Positions 25,005-35,006 of a stretch of DNA of 64,000 nucleotides are shown here, one piece after another (within the stretch, counting starts at the first letter, position 1; each line of letters starts with the position of its first letter). A program made the position numbers and the translations under genes. Under the pieces are notes generated by a model that did no database searches, was not told the DNA's origin, and saw only the letters and a program-made list of their open reading frames with translations. Origin of the DNA: Lachnospiraceae bacterium AM48-27BH (GTDB lineage: Bacteria > Bacillota > Clostridia > Lachnospirales > Lachnospiraceae); assembly GCA_003478355.1 (NCBI GenBank), contig QUFC01000001.1, positions 186,001-250,000 of the forward strand, written 5' to 3'.

Positions 25005-27216
25005 AAATCAGACAGAAAAACCGAAGAAACTGAAAAACAGGAACATCATTCCAAGATTTGTACAGGAGAAGCTGGCAATCACAGTCCTTGTGATTATGCT
25101 GGCTTTGTTTCTACTGGGAGTACGTTTGTATTCGATTATTGACAGTAAGAATGATGAATATACCAAAATCGTTCTTTCTCAGCGTTCCACCTATGACAGC
25201 CGGACGATCCCTTATCGGAGAGGAGATATCGTAGACCGGAACGGCACCTATCTGGCTACCAGTGAGCAGGTGTTTTATGTGATTCTGGATCCGGCCCAGA
25301 TGGGGATCAAGGATGGGGATGAGCGCTATCTGCAGACTACAGTTGATGCGTTATCGGAGTATTTTGGATATGATGCTGCGGATCTGAAGCAGGTGATCAC
25401 CCGGAACCCTGAGTCCAGCTATATCCGTTATGATAAGCAGATCCCTTATGAACAGAAAATAGAATTTGAAAACAAAAAAAGTGAGATCAACACAGCAAAT
25501 TATAAAGCCGGAAAAGACGAGAGGGTCAAGGGCGTGTGGTTTGAGCCGGAGTATAAGAGAGTGTATCCTTATAACAATCTGGCCTGCAATCTGATCGGAT
25601 TTGCCAGCAGTGACGGTACCACCGGAAGCGGCGGAATGGAACAGTATTACAATGATTCCCTGATCGGAACCAACGGAAGAGAGTATGGCTATTTAAATGA
25701 CGATTCCAATATGGAAACTGTCGTGAAAGATGCGGAAAATGGCAATACCATTATGTCTACGATTGATGTAAATATCCAGAAAATGGTAGAAAAACGGATC
25801 GAGCAGTGGAAGACAGAAGTGGGAAGCAAACAGATCGGCGTGGTCGTCATGGATCCGTCTAATGGTGAGATTCTGTCTATGGCAACAGATAAAACCTATG
25901 ATTTAAATAATCCCCGGGATCTTTCTTCTATGTATACCCAGGAAGAGCAGGATGCCATGAGTGACGAAGAGAAGGCCAATGCCTGGAACCAGATGTGGCG
26001 AAACTTCTGTGTCAGCGATACGTTTGAGCCAGGATCCCCATCGAAGGTATTTACTGTGTCAGCAGCGCTGGAAGAGAATCTGGTCACTCCGAACACCCAC
26101 TTCTTCTGTGATGGATATCAGACTATTGCTGGATATAATGTCAAGTGTACGGCTTTCCGGAAAGGCGGTCACGGAGACCTGGCATTGGACGAAACACTGA
26201 TGGTCTCCTGTAATGATGCCATGATGCAGATGGCGGCTATGGAGAAGAAGGAAACGTTTAAGAAATATCAGGATTTGTTCAACCTTGGATCAAAAACGGG
26301 AATTGATCTGCCGGGTGAGGCGGATGCCAGTACGCTGGTATATCAAGTAGATAATATGGGTCCGATGGATCTGGCAACGAATTCTTTTGGACAGAACTAT
26401 AACTGTACCATGGTCCAAATGGCAGCAGCATTTGCTTCTACGATCAATGGCGGCTATTATTATGAGCCTCATATTGTAAAACAGATTTTAAATGAATCGG
26501 GTTCTGTTGTGAAGAAAAATGACCGTTTGCTGGTCCGTGAGACGGTTTCGGCATCCACCAGTGATTTTATCCGCCGGGCCCTGGTGCGTACCGTAGCAGA
26601 GGGAACAGGTAAAGCTGCCCAGGTTGCAGGATATGAGGTCGGCGGAAAGACTGGTACGGCAGAAAAGATCCCGCGTAAACAGGGAAATTATCTGGTTTCT
26701 TTCTGCGGGTTTGCTCCGGCAGACGACCCACAGGCACTGGTCTATGTGGTAATTGATGAGCCCCATGTGGAGGATCAGGCCCACAGCAGCTATGCCAGCA
26801 GCGTATTTTCCCAGATTATGGGGGATATTCTCCCATATTTGAATGTATTTCCGACGACAGATCTTCCAGAAGAAGATCAGAGTATTAAGAGCCAGCTTCC
26901 GCAGGAAGAGGGAATTACAGAAAATACCGAAGGTCAGGAACAGGATGGGGAGACTGTGCAGGAGAGTGAGACTGTTAAGAAGCCATATGATACAGAAGAG
27001 GTGGTTCCGCAGGATGAAGGCGAAGGCGGTGACAGTCTGGACATTCCGGCTGAATTGCCTGGAAGTCCGGAAAACTCTTATGGAGATGGAAGCACACAGG
27101 CTGGGACAACTGCTGAAAATACAAGAGAAACCATAGAGGCCATTCCAGAAACGTCAGGTGATCTGACTGCACAGACAGCATCCGGTGCGGAAGAGACTAC
27201 GGCTGCGGCACCATAG
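24982..27216 (+). CDS. Class B penicillin-binding protein, FtsI/PBP2B-like
   Basis: A 744-residue septal transpeptidase. An N-terminal membrane anchor (about 30-52) is followed by the RRGDIVDRNGTYLA dimerisation motif, then the transpeptidase domain with the SxxK motif as SPSK in FEPGSPSKVF, the SCN motif in MVSCNDAM, and KTG in GGKTGTAEK. After about residue 620 comes a Glu/Gln/Thr-rich tail with no domain, extending further than usual. It cross-links peptidoglycan at the division site, probably with FtsW. A second class B PBP follows 89 bp downstream, so the division of labour (division versus spore cortex) cannot be settled. Confidence 0.9.
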   Translation: MKTSRNTRNQTEKPKKLKNRNIIPRFVQEKLAITVLVIMLALFLLGVRLYSIIDSKNDEYTKIVLSQRSTYDSRTIPYRRGDIVDRNGTYLATSEQVFYVILDPAQMGIKDGDERYLQTTVDALSEYFGYDAADLKQVITRNPESSYIRYDKQIPYEQKIEFENKKSEINTANYKAGKDERVKGVWFEPEYKRVYPYNNLACNLIGFASSDGTTGSGGMEQYYNDSLIGTNGREYGYLNDDSNMETVVKDAENGNTIMSTIDVNIQKMVEKRIEQWKTEVGSKQIGVVVMDPSNGEILSMATDKTYDLNNPRDLSSMYTQEEQDAMSDEEKANAWNQMWRNFCVSDTFEPGSPSKVFTVSAALEENLVTPNTHFFCDGYQTIAGYNVKCTAFRKGGHGDLALDETLMVSCNDAMMQMAAMEKKETFKKYQDLFNLGSKTGIDLPGEADASTLVYQVDNMGPMDLATNSFGQNYNCTMVQMAAAFASTINGGYYYEPHIVKQILNESGSVVKKNDRLLVRETVSASTSDFIRRALVRTVAEGTGKAAQVAGYEVGGKTGTAEKIPRKQGNYLVSFCGFAPADDPQALVYVVIDEPHVEDQAHSSYASSVFSQIMGDILPYLNVFPTTDLPEEDQSIKSQLPQEEGITENTEGQEQDGETVQESETVKKPYDTEEVVPQDEGEGGDSLDIPAELPGSPENSYGDGSTQAGTTAENTRETIEAIPETSGDLTAQTASGAEETTAAAP

Positions 27217-27305
27217 CGGATTCCGCACAAAATCAGGAAAGACAGCATAAGGACCTGGCTTGTGCATAAATTCCATGAGTCATTACATATGAATTAGAGA
27301 GAAAA

Positions 27306-29060
27306 GTGAATCTGGGATTAGGCATGAACCGAAATCAGACACATCACAGACGAAGAATAGCCATCCTATGCCTGACCTTATGTATGGTAATGTCAGGGCT
27401 GACCGGACGGCTTATTTTTCTTATGGTATTTCGCAGCAGTTATTACAGCCAGAAAGCAGAAGATCTGCACCAGAGAGAACGGACCATCAAGGCGGCCAGA
27501 GGACGGATCATGGATCGCAATGGTGTGGTGCTGGCGGATAACCGGACGGTCTGTACCATTTCGGTGATCCATAATCAGGTGGAAGACACAGAACAGGTAA
27601 CAACGGTTTTATCAGAGCTTTTGGCCATGCCGCAGGAAGAGATAAGAAAAAAAGTAGAAAAATACAGTTCTCGCGAGATTATCAGGACCAATGTGGATAA
27701 GGAGACAGGAGATCAGATCCGGCAACAGCATCTGGCAGGTGTAAAAGTGGATGAAGATTATAAACGGTATTATCCTTATGATTCCCTGGCATCGAAGGTA
27801 CTTGGCTTTACGGGAGGTGACAATCAGGGGATCATCGGTCTGGAGGTGAAATATGAGAATTGGCTGAAAGGCAGAAATGGTAAGATCCTGACCATGACGG
27901 ATGCGGCAGGAGTCGAACTTGAAAATGCCTTTGAGGATCGGGAGGAACCAGTTCCCGGTCATGATCTGACGATCAGTCTGGATTACAATATCCAGATGTA
28001 CGCCCAGCAGATGGCTTTGAAGGTCAAGGAGGAAAAAGGGGCAAAGCAGGTATCGGTGATCATTATGGATCCACAAAATGGAGAACTGCTTGCCATGGTC
28101 AATGTGCCGGAATTTAATCTGAATGATCCATTTACTTTCAATAGAGAGATCGAAGACGAGAGTGGGAAAATGGGATCGAAGCAGGAGCTGCTGAATCAGA
28201 TGTGGCGTAATCCGGCGATCAATGATACTTATGAGCCTGGTTCTACGTTTAAGATCATAACGGCTGCAGCCGGGCTGGAGGCAGGTGTGGTGAAACTGGA
28301 GGATACCTTTTCCTGCCCGGGATTCCGGATCGTAGAGGACCGGAAGATCCGGTGTCATAAAGTGGGCGGCCATGGAAGTGAGACTTTTTTACAGGGAGCG
28401 ATGAATTCCTGCAACCCGGTATTTATCGATGTGGGACAGAGACTTGGGGTAGAGCAGTATTATCATTATTTCATCCAGTTTGGCTTGAAAGGCAAAACGG
28501 GGGTGGATCTGCCGGGTGAGGCGTCTACCATCATGCATAAAAAAGAAAATATGGGGCCGGTGGAACTGGCAACTGTGTCCTTTGGCCAGTCGTTTCAGAT
28601 CACCCCATTGCAGCTGATCACTACGGCGGCATCCATCGTGAACGGAGGAACTCGGGTGACCCCTCATTTCGGCATCCGGGCGGTCAGTCAGAACGGAGAA
28701 CAGGTACATACATTTACTTATCCGCAAAAGGAAGGGATCGTTTCCAGGGAGACCAGTGAGACGATGCGCTATATTCTGGAACAGGTGGTGGCGGAAGGAA
28801 GCGGAAAACGGGCATCACTGCCAGGTTACCGGATCGGTGGGAAAACGGCCACCTCGGAGAAACTTCCGAGAAGCCTGAAAAAATATATTTCCAGCTTCTT
28901 AGGCTTCGCGCCTGCAGATGATCCCCAGGTGATGGCACTGATCACGATTGATGAACCGGTGGGGATTTATTATGGAGGGACCATCGCGGCTCCGGTAATT
29001 GCGGATATTTTCCAGAATATTTTACCATATCTGGAAATTCCTGCCAAAGCAGCTTCTTAA
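27306..29060 (+). CDS. Class B penicillin-binding protein, SpoVD/FtsI-like
   Basis: A 584-residue transpeptidase with a membrane anchor (about 20-40), the KAARGRIMDRNGVVLA motif, SxxK as STFK in YEPGSTFKIIT, SCN in MNSCNPVF, and a third motif reading KTA (GGKTATSEK) instead of the common KTG. No PASTA domain is present. A GTG start at 27306 or ATG at 27324 are both possible; neither has a strong ribosome binding site. The tandem of two class B PBPs fits a spore former, one for septation and one for the cortex. Which is which is inference. Confidence 0.88.
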   Translation: MNLGLGMNRNQTHHRRRIAILCLTLCMVMSGLTGRLIFLMVFRSSYYSQKAEDLHQRERTIKAARGRIMDRNGVVLADNRTVCTISVIHNQVEDTEQVTTVLSELLAMPQEEIRKKVEKYSSREIIRTNVDKETGDQIRQQHLAGVKVDEDYKRYYPYDSLASKVLGFTGGDNQGIIGLEVKYENWLKGRNGKILTMTDAAGVELENAFEDREEPVPGHDLTISLDYNIQMYAQQMALKVKEEKGAKQVSVIIMDPQNGELLAMVNVPEFNLNDPFTFNREIEDESGKMGSKQELLNQMWRNPAINDTYEPGSTFKIITAAAGLEAGVVKLEDTFSCPGFRIVEDRKIRCHKVGGHGSETFLQGAMNSCNPVFIDVGQRLGVEQYYHYFIQFGLKGKTGVDLPGEASTIMHKKENMGPVELATVSFGQSFQITPLQLITTAASIVNGGTRVTPHFGIRAVSQNGEQVHTFTYPQKEGIVSRETSETMRYILEQVVAEGSGKRASLPGYRIGGKTATSEKLPRSLKKYISSFLGFAPADDPQVMALITIDEPVGIYYGGTIAAPVIADIFQNILPYLEIPAKAAS

Positions 29061-29123
29061 AGAGATATTGCTTGAGAAAGAAAATAGATTTTGCTGATTT
29101 GGGAAAAGTAAAAGATAAGAGGA

Positions 29124-29152
29124 TTGATTATTCTTCTAAAAAGACGTATACT
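29124..29152 (+). promoter_or_regulatory. Internal promoter before mraY
   Basis: TTGATT (29124-29129), 17-bp spacer, TATACT (29147-29152), 56 bp before the mraY start, in a 147-bp AT-rich gap. Confidence 0.6.
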
Positions 29153-29207
29153 ATTTTTGCTTGTGAAAACGCAGGCTTATTTTATACATAAGAATTTGAG
29201 GTGCAAA

Positions 29208-30176
29208 ATGATTAATGAAACCATCTTGGCGATCATCATCGCCTTTGTTATCAGCGCGGCATTATGCCCAGTAGTAATTCCGATGCTTCACAAACTGAAA
29301 TTTGGCCAGCAGGTACGTCAGGAAGGACCGCAGGCTCATTTGAAGAAACAGGGAACCCCGACCATGGGTGGACTGATCATTCTGGGAAGCATCATTGTCA
29401 CATCCTTGTTTTATCTAAAAGATTATCCAAAGATCATTCCTGTTCTGTTTGTGACGGTGGGCTTTGGTATCATCGGTTTTCTGGACGATTATATCAAGAT
29501 CGTCATGAAGCGTTCCGAGGGCTTAAATCCAAAGCAGAAGTTAGCAGGACAGATCGTGATCACAGCAGTATTCGCGTATTATCTGATGAATTCCGGTGAT
29601 GTGGGGACCAGGATCCTGATTCCATTTACCGGCGGCTTTGATCACGGCCTGATGCTGGATCTGGGATACCTGTACATTCCGTTTGTATTTGTGGTCCTGC
29701 TGGGAACGGATAATGGCGTAAACTTTACAGATGGTCTGGATGGTCTGTGTACCAGCGTGACCATTCTCGTTGCCACATTTTTAACGATAGTGGCTCTTGG
29801 AGAGAACAGCGGTTTAAGCCCGATGACAGGAGCGGTTGTGGGAAGCCTTTTGGGATTTTTATTGTTTAATGTGTACCCGGCGAAGGTATTTATGGGAGAT
29901 ACCGGATCACTGGCATTGGGTGGTTTTGTGGCAGCCAGCGCCCTGGTGATGCAGCTTCCATTGTTTATCCCGATCATTGGACTGATCTATCTGGTAGAGG
30001 TATTATCGGTAATCATTCAGGTTACCTATTTTAAAAAGACTGGTGGAAAACGTATTTTCAAAATGGCCCCGATCCATCATCATTTTGAATTGTGCGGCTG
30101 GTCAGAAACCCGTGTGGTAGCGGTATTTTCCATCATTACAGCGATCCTTTGTCTGATCGCGTACTTAGGATTATAG
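29208..30176 (+). CDS. mraY: Phospho-N-acetylmuramoyl-pentapeptide-transferase
   Basis: A 322-residue polytopic membrane enzyme that transfers phospho-MurNAc-pentapeptide from UDP to undecaprenyl phosphate, forming lipid I. ATG 29208 (MINETILA) with GAGGTG upstream gives the normal family length; the longer upstream frame is leader. Motifs: QEGPQAHLKKQGTPTMGGL, FLDDYIKI (catalytic Asp-Asp), NFTDGLDGL, GDTGSLALGG and the MAPIHHHFE loop. It is followed 12 bp later by murD. Confidence 0.96.
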   Translation: MINETILAIIIAFVISAALCPVVIPMLHKLKFGQQVRQEGPQAHLKKQGTPTMGGLIILGSIIVTSLFYLKDYPKIIPVLFVTVGFGIIGFLDDYIKIVMKRSEGLNPKQKLAGQIVITAVFAYYLMNSGDVGTRILIPFTGGFDHGLMLDLGYLYIPFVFVVLLGTDNGVNFTDGLDGLCTSVTILVATFLTIVALGENSGLSPMTGAVVGSLLGFLLFNVYPAKVFMGDTGSLALGGFVAASALVMQLPLFIPIIGLIYLVEVLSVIIQVTYFKKTGGKRIFKMAPIHHHFELCGWSETRVVAVFSIITAILCLIAYLGL

Positions 30177-30188
30177 GAGGAAGACGTC

Positions 30189-31546
30189 ATGAGTCAGAGT
30201 CAGAAAGTATTAGTGGCAGGAACTGGATTAAGCGGTATTTCCGCTGCAAAGCTCCTGCTGGATATGGGCGGAGAGGTCGTATTATATGACAGCAATCCGG
30301 AGCTTGATGCGGAAGAGTTAAAGCATAAATTTGATGAGGATGCCAGGATCACGATTGTACTGGGTGAATTAAAGCGCACAGATCTGTTAGGCGTGGAGAT
30401 GTGTGTGATCAGTCCTGGAATTCCGCTGGAGGCACCATTTGTGGCAGTGCTGGATGAAGCCAAGATTCCGATCTGGAGTGAGATCCAGCTGGCATATCAG
30501 TGCGCGAAGGGCAGACTGGCAGCCATCACCGGAACCAATGGCAAGACGACAACGACAGCGCTGACTGGGGAGATCATGAAAGCATACTATGAAAGTGTTT
30601 TCGTGGTTGGCAACATTGGTATCCCTTATACCCAGGTGGCGATGGAAACAGAGGATGATTCTGTAACGGTAGCAGAAGTTTCCAGTTTCCAGTTGGAGAC
30701 CATTATGGATTTCCGCCCAGATGTCAGTGCGATCCTGAATATCACACCGGACCATCTGAATCGTCATCACACCATGGAGTGCTATATTGCAGTGAAAGAG
30801 AGCATTACCAGCAACCAGACGGAGGAGGATACCTGTGTCCTGAATTATGATGATAAGGTTCTTAGGGAGTTTGGCCAGAGCGAAGAGTTAAAACCGAGGT
30901 GATCTTCTTCAGCAGCCGTCAGAAACTGGACGATGGTTATTATCTGGATGGGGATATGATTTACTACGCAAAAAATAAAAAGGCAGAAGCCGTTCTGGAT
31001 GTCAGGGAACTGAATCTGTTAGGCAGACATAACTATGAGAATGTGATGGCTGCCATTGCCATCAGCCGTGCGATGGGTGTTCCGATGGAGACGATCGTGA
31101 AGGTGGCGAAAGAGTTCAAGGCAGTAGAACACCGGATCGAGTTTGTACTGGAGCGCTCCGGCGTGAAATATTATAACGATTCCAAGGGAACTAATCCAGA
31201 CGCAGCGATCCAGGCGATCCGCGCCATGCCAGGTCCGACTCTGCTGATCGCAGGCGGTTATGATAAACAGTCCACTTACGATGAGTGGATTGAGGCATTT
31301 GACGGTAAGGTAAAATATCTGGTGTTGATCGGTCAGACCAGGGATAAGATCGCAGAGTGTGCAAAAGCTCATGGTTTCTATGATATCATGTATGCGGAGG
31401 ATATGTCAGAAGCTGTCCGTGTCTGTGCATCTTATGCCAATATGGGGGATAATGTACTTCTTTCCCCTGCGTGCGCAAGCTGGGGCATGTTTAAGAATTA
31501 TGAGGAACGCGGACGGATCTTCAAAGAGTGTGTCCGGAGCCTGTAG
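30189..31546 (+). CDS. murD: UDP-N-acetylmuramoylalanine-D-glutamate ligase (1-nt frameshift)
   Basis: A Mur ligase of about 452 residues once one A is restored. It adds D-glutamate to UDP-MurNAc-Ala with ATP. The first frame has the N-terminal Rossmann part (VAGTGLSGISAAKLL), the P-loop ITGTNGKTTTTA, VAEVSSFQLE and NITPDHLNRH, then stops at 30902 after ELKPR. The next frame continues IFFSSRQKLDDG, GRHNYENVMAA, EHRIEFV, YNDSKGTNPDA and LLSPACASWGMF to 31546. An AAAAA run shortened to AAAA at 30892-30895 explains the break (ELKTEVIFFSS). murD is essential in peptidoglycan producers, so the shift is most likely an error. Confidence 0.92.
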
Positions 31547-31622
31547 GAGCTGTTTCTGTTATGAACCTTCGACATGAGGTTTTGTGAGGATATCAAACAT
31601 AGAAAGGAGGCTGTCGGACAGG

Positions 31623-32756
31623 ATGAAGAAAAAGAGATCTCAGCGGTTTTATGATTACAGCCTTTTGTTTACGATCGCATTTCTGATCATGTTTGGCCTT
31701 CTTATGATTTATAGTGCCAGTTCTTATAAGGCACAGCTTGATTATAATGGAAATGCGGCGTATTTCATGACCCGCCAGGGAGTGATCGCATTAGGTGGTT
31801 TTGCTTTTATGATCCTTATTTCACGGATGGATTATCGCTGGTATGCGAAATTCTATAAACTGGCGATTGCAGTGTCCTGGTTTATGATGATCGCGGTATC
31901 TTTCGTGGGACGCCGGGTCAATGGTAAGAGACGATGGCTTGGAGTTGGTCCCCTCAGCTTTCAGCCGACGGAGCTGGTTAAGATCACGATCATTGTTTCT
32001 GTTGCTGCACTTTTGGTGAAATTGGGAAGAGATGTGGACCGGCCTGCAGGTATTGCCCGAATTGCTATGGTGGTGCTCCCGTTAGCTGCCATTGTAGCGG
32101 CAAATAACTTAAGCTCCGGTATTATCATCGCCGGAATTGGTTTTGTCATGCTGTTTGTGGCAAGCCGGAAGAAGTTATGGTATTTTCTGGTCATGGCTGC
32201 TGGCGGTCTGGTGATCGCTTTTGCGCCACAGATCGGTAACGGCTTGCGGGCGATCCATTTGTTGAAACCATATCAGTTAAGCCGTATCAATGTATGGAAG
32301 AATCCGGAAGCCTTTGCCAGCGAGGGTGGTTATCAGGTGCTTCAGGGCCTGTATGCCATCGGCTCCGGCGGTCTGTTCGGCAAGGGTCTGGGCGAGAGTA
32401 TCCAGAAGCTGGGCTTTGTGCCGGAGGCCCAGAATGATATGATTTTCTCGATCATATGTGAAGAACTTGGACTATTTGGAGCAGTTGCCCTGATCCTGGT
32501 GTTTATGTTTATGATCTACCGGTTTATGGTGATTGCCAGCAATGCACCAGATCTGTTTGGATGTCTTCTGGTGGTGGGGGTGATGGCCCACATCGCGATC
32601 CAGGTCATCTTAAACATTGCCGTGGTTACCAATACCATTCCTAATACAGGTATTACCCTTCCATTTATCAGTTACGGAGGCACATCGATCATCTTTCTGG
32701 AAGCGGAGATGGGCATGGTGCTAAGTGTCTCGAACCAGATAAAATTGGAGAAATAA
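31623..32756 (+). CDS. SEDS glycosyltransferase FtsW/SpoVE
   Basis: A 377-residue SEDS-family protein with about ten membrane segments that polymerises lipid II into glycan strands with a class B PBP. Characteristic blocks: YDYSLLFTIAFLIMFGLLMIYSAS at the N-terminus, RRWLGVGPLSFQPTELVK, GLYAIGSGGLFGKGLGES, PEAQNDMIFSIICEELGL, and NTIPNTGITLPFISYGGTS. ATG 31623 is preferred, although GGAGG lies 12 nt upstream; a GTG at 31584 is an alternative. Position within the dcw cluster supports FtsW or SpoVE; the two cannot be told apart here. Confidence 0.9.
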   Translation: MKKKRSQRFYDYSLLFTIAFLIMFGLLMIYSASSYKAQLDYNGNAAYFMTRQGVIALGGFAFMILISRMDYRWYAKFYKLAIAVSWFMMIAVSFVGRRVNGKRRWLGVGPLSFQPTELVKITIIVSVAALLVKLGRDVDRPAGIARIAMVVLPLAAIVAANNLSSGIIIAGIGFVMLFVASRKKLWYFLVMAAGGLVIAFAPQIGNGLRAIHLLKPYQLSRINVWKNPEAFASEGGYQVLQGLYAIGSGGLFGKGLGESIQKLGFVPEAQNDMIFSIICEELGLFGAVALILVFMFMIYRFMVIASNAPDLFGCLLVVGVMAHIAIQVILNIAVVTNTIPNTGITLPFISYGGTSIIFLEAEMGMVLSVSNQIKLEK

Positions 32757-32816
32757 GAATCAGAACTTTCCACGCGTGCATACAATATGGTATAACGCGC
32801 ATCGGGAGGGAACAGA

Positions 32817-34127
32817 TTGTCAGAGATACTGGTGGAGGGATTACACAGGTTACGTGGAGAGATCGGGATCCAGGGTTCCAAAAATGCGGCGCTTCCCATG
32901 ATGGCAGCTGCCGTTCTTCATAAAGGAATGACGGTTTTGAACAATGTCCCCAGGATACAGGATGTTTTCTGTATGATGGGGATATTAAAGTCTATAGGCT
33001 GTAAATGCAGCCTGGATGGACATACGCTGACCATAGATGCTTCTGAAATCAGCCAGACACAGATTCCCAGGGAGTTTTTGACGGCCATGCGTTCATCGGT
33101 GATCCTGATGGGGGTGCTGCTTGGGAGATGCAGGGAAGCACAGGCGGGTTACCCAGGTGGATGTACCATCGGGAAACGCCCCATCGACCTCCATTTATAT
33201 GCCTTAAAGGAGATGGGAACACAGATCCGGGAGACAGATGGAGAACTGTATGCCAGAACAGAAGGACTGAAGGGCAGTGAGATCCTATTTTCCTATCCAA
33301 GTGTGGGCGCCACGGAACAGGCAGTTTTAGCTGCGGTTCTGGCAGATGGAGTCACCCTGATCCAGGGCGCTGCCAGGGAGCCGGAGATTGGGAATTTGTG
33401 CAGGCTGTTAAATCACATGGGAGCAAAAATCAGCGGAATTGAATCGGATACATTAAGAATCATAGGGGTAAATGAGCTTAAGGATACCGTTTATGATATC
33501 CCGGGTGACCGGATCGTGGCGGGTACTTATCTGTACGCAGTGATGGCAGCAGGTGGAGAAGCAGTATTGAGAGGAATCTGTCCGGCAGAACTGAACCGGG
33601 TTTTCCAGACAGCCAGACAGATGGGGGCAAAGCTGGAATGGGAGAATTTGCCGGGCGCCTCTTTTATAAAAGTACAGATCAATGACCGGCCGGATGGAAT
33701 CTGGGTAAAGACTTCTCCTTATCCCGGATTTCCTACGGATCTCCAGTCGCCGCTGATGGCACTGATGGCTGCAGGGAATGGGAATGGAGAGATTCGGGAA
33801 ACCGTTTTTGAAGAAAGATTTGGTACGGCAGAGGAGCTTCGGAAGCTGGGAGCCAGAATTGAGATCCAGAAAGACCGGGCCAGGATACACGGAATGTATC
33901 CTCTTCGTGGAGAAACCGTGCAGGCGGCAGATCTGCGGGGTGGTGCTGCCCTGGTGATCGCAGGATTGGCAGCAGAAGGCGTAACGAAGATCCAGAACAG
34001 CCATCACATTTTTCGCGGGTATGAAGATATCTGTGGAGATTTACAGGCACTGGGAGCTCGGGTGCGATACAAAGATCTTATACAAAGACCTTATACAAAA
34101 ACAGGAGAGTGTACAAGAAATCTATGA
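32817..34127 (+). CDS. murA: UDP-N-acetylglucosamine 1-carboxyvinyltransferase
   Basis: A 436-residue enzyme that adds enolpyruvate from PEP to UDP-GlcNAc, the first committed peptidoglycan step and the fosfomycin target. The active-site cysteine (Cys116) is present in PGGCTIGKRPIDLH. GSKNAALP near the N-terminus and FPTDLQSPLMAL further on are typical. The start is TTG 32817 with GGGAGGG 6 nt upstream. It overlaps divIB by 19 bp. In this cluster it occupies the place where murG or murC/murB often lie. Confidence 0.94.
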   Translation: MSEILVEGLHRLRGEIGIQGSKNAALPMMAAAVLHKGMTVLNNVPRIQDVFCMMGILKSIGCKCSLDGHTLTIDASEISQTQIPREFLTAMRSSVILMGVLLGRCREAQAGYPGGCTIGKRPIDLHLYALKEMGTQIRETDGELYARTEGLKGSEILFSYPSVGATEQAVLAAVLADGVTLIQGAAREPEIGNLCRLLNHMGAKISGIESDTLRIIGVNELKDTVYDIPGDRIVAGTYLYAVMAAGGEAVLRGICPAELNRVFQTARQMGAKLEWENLPGASFIKVQINDRPDGIWVKTSPYPGFPTDLQSPLMALMAAGNGNGEIRETVFEERFGTAEELRKLGARIEIQKDRARIHGMYPLRGETVQAADLRGGAALVIAGLAAEGVTKIQNSHHIFRGYEDICGDLQALGARVRYKDLIQRPYTKTGECTRNL

Positions 34128-34852
34128 TTGGACGTTCATCTGAAAAAAGATCAAGAAAATGGCTGGTGGTTCTGGCGGTGATCATTGTTTTGGCAGCAGG
34201 GATCTGCTCAGTGAATATCCGCCAGGTGACCGTGACCGGAAACAGCCGCTATACGGAAAAAGAGATCGTAGATATGATCTTCCAGAAAAATATGGACTGG
34301 AACAGCACTTACTGTTATCTGCAGGATCATGTGAAGGATCATCAGCAGATTCCATTTGTGGAGGATTACAAGCTGGTGTTCCAGAACCCTTTCCATGTGC
34401 AGGTCATCATTCATGAGAAGACCGTGGTGGGTTATGTGTCCTATATGAGCAGCTTCATGTATTTTGATAAGGACGGAATCGTGGTGGAGAGCACGAACCA
34501 GAAGCTGGATGGTATTCCCTGCATTACCGGACTGAAATTCGGACATATTGTGCTTCATCAGCCGCTCCCAGTGGAAGAAAAGAGCGTATTTGAGAGCATT
34601 TTGAATGTGACCCAGGTGCTGGAGACCTATAACCTGAAGGTGGACAAGATCCAGTATAATTCCAAAGGGGAAGCAACTTTATATATGAAAGATCTGGAAG
34701 TTGCCCTGGGGGACAGTAAAGATATCAGCGGGAAAATTTCAGAGCTGTCGGACATGATGCCGGAATTAGAGGGAAAGAAGGGGATTCTTTATCTGGATAC
34801 CTATGACCCGGTGAATCCACCGTCCATGTATACCATGAAACGGAAACCTTAA
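34109..34852 (+). CDS. ftsQ: Cell-division protein FtsQ/DivIB
   Basis: A bitopic division protein of 247 residues: short basic cytoplasmic tail, membrane segment (about 18-36), a POTRA-like domain (IRQVTVTGNSRYTEKEIVDMI, about 38-110) and a beta-rich domain (about 110-230). DivIB/FtsQ scaffolds FtsL and the septal synthases. The GTG start at 34109 is uncertain because the ribosome binding site is too near; ATG 34124 is an alternative. It follows murA by overlap and precedes ftsZ. Confidence 0.88.
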   Translation: MYKKSMIGRSSEKRSRKWLVVLAVIIVLAAGICSVNIRQVTVTGNSRYTEKEIVDMIFQKNMDWNSTYCYLQDHVKDHQQIPFVEDYKLVFQNPFHVQVIIHEKTVVGYVSYMSSFMYFDKDGIVVESTNQKLDGIPCITGLKFGHIVLHQPLPVEEKSVFESILNVTQVLETYNLKVDKIQYNSKGEATLYMKDLEVALGDSKDISGKISELSDMMPELEGKKGILYLDTYDPVNPPSMYTMKRKP

Positions 34853-34886
34853 AACGTGATAAAACAATAACTTTATAAAAAAATGG

Positions 34887-34915
34887 TTGATATTTTGCAA
34901 AAAATAAAATATAGT
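34887..34915 (+). promoter_or_regulatory. Promoter of ftsZ
   Basis: TTGATA (34887-34892), 17-bp spacer, TATAGT (34910-34915), 91 bp before the ftsZ start codon in an AT-rich gap. Confidence 0.65.
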
Positions 34916-35006
34916 ATTAGGTAGGCTAGTTTTTAAGGTAGAAAAATAAGAAGAATGCGAAAAACACATCTTGAAGGTGTTGGATAGTTAAAAGGAGGAA
35001 TTTTCT

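Noticed and set aside
27612..28373. A 253-codon minus-strand open frame
   Set aside because: It lies entirely antisense to the second PBP gene, which has all catalytic motifs. The translation is rich in Ile, His and Leu, typical of a shadow frame.
30880..30910. Programmed -1 ribosomal frameshifting in murD, and likewise in the other six interrupted genes
   Set aside because: All seven breaks could formally be rescued by a -1 slip, but no X-XXY-YYZ slippery heptamer with a downstream stem or upstream Shine-Dalgarno is seen at the sites, and the genes are not known for this. A sequencing deletion is simpler.
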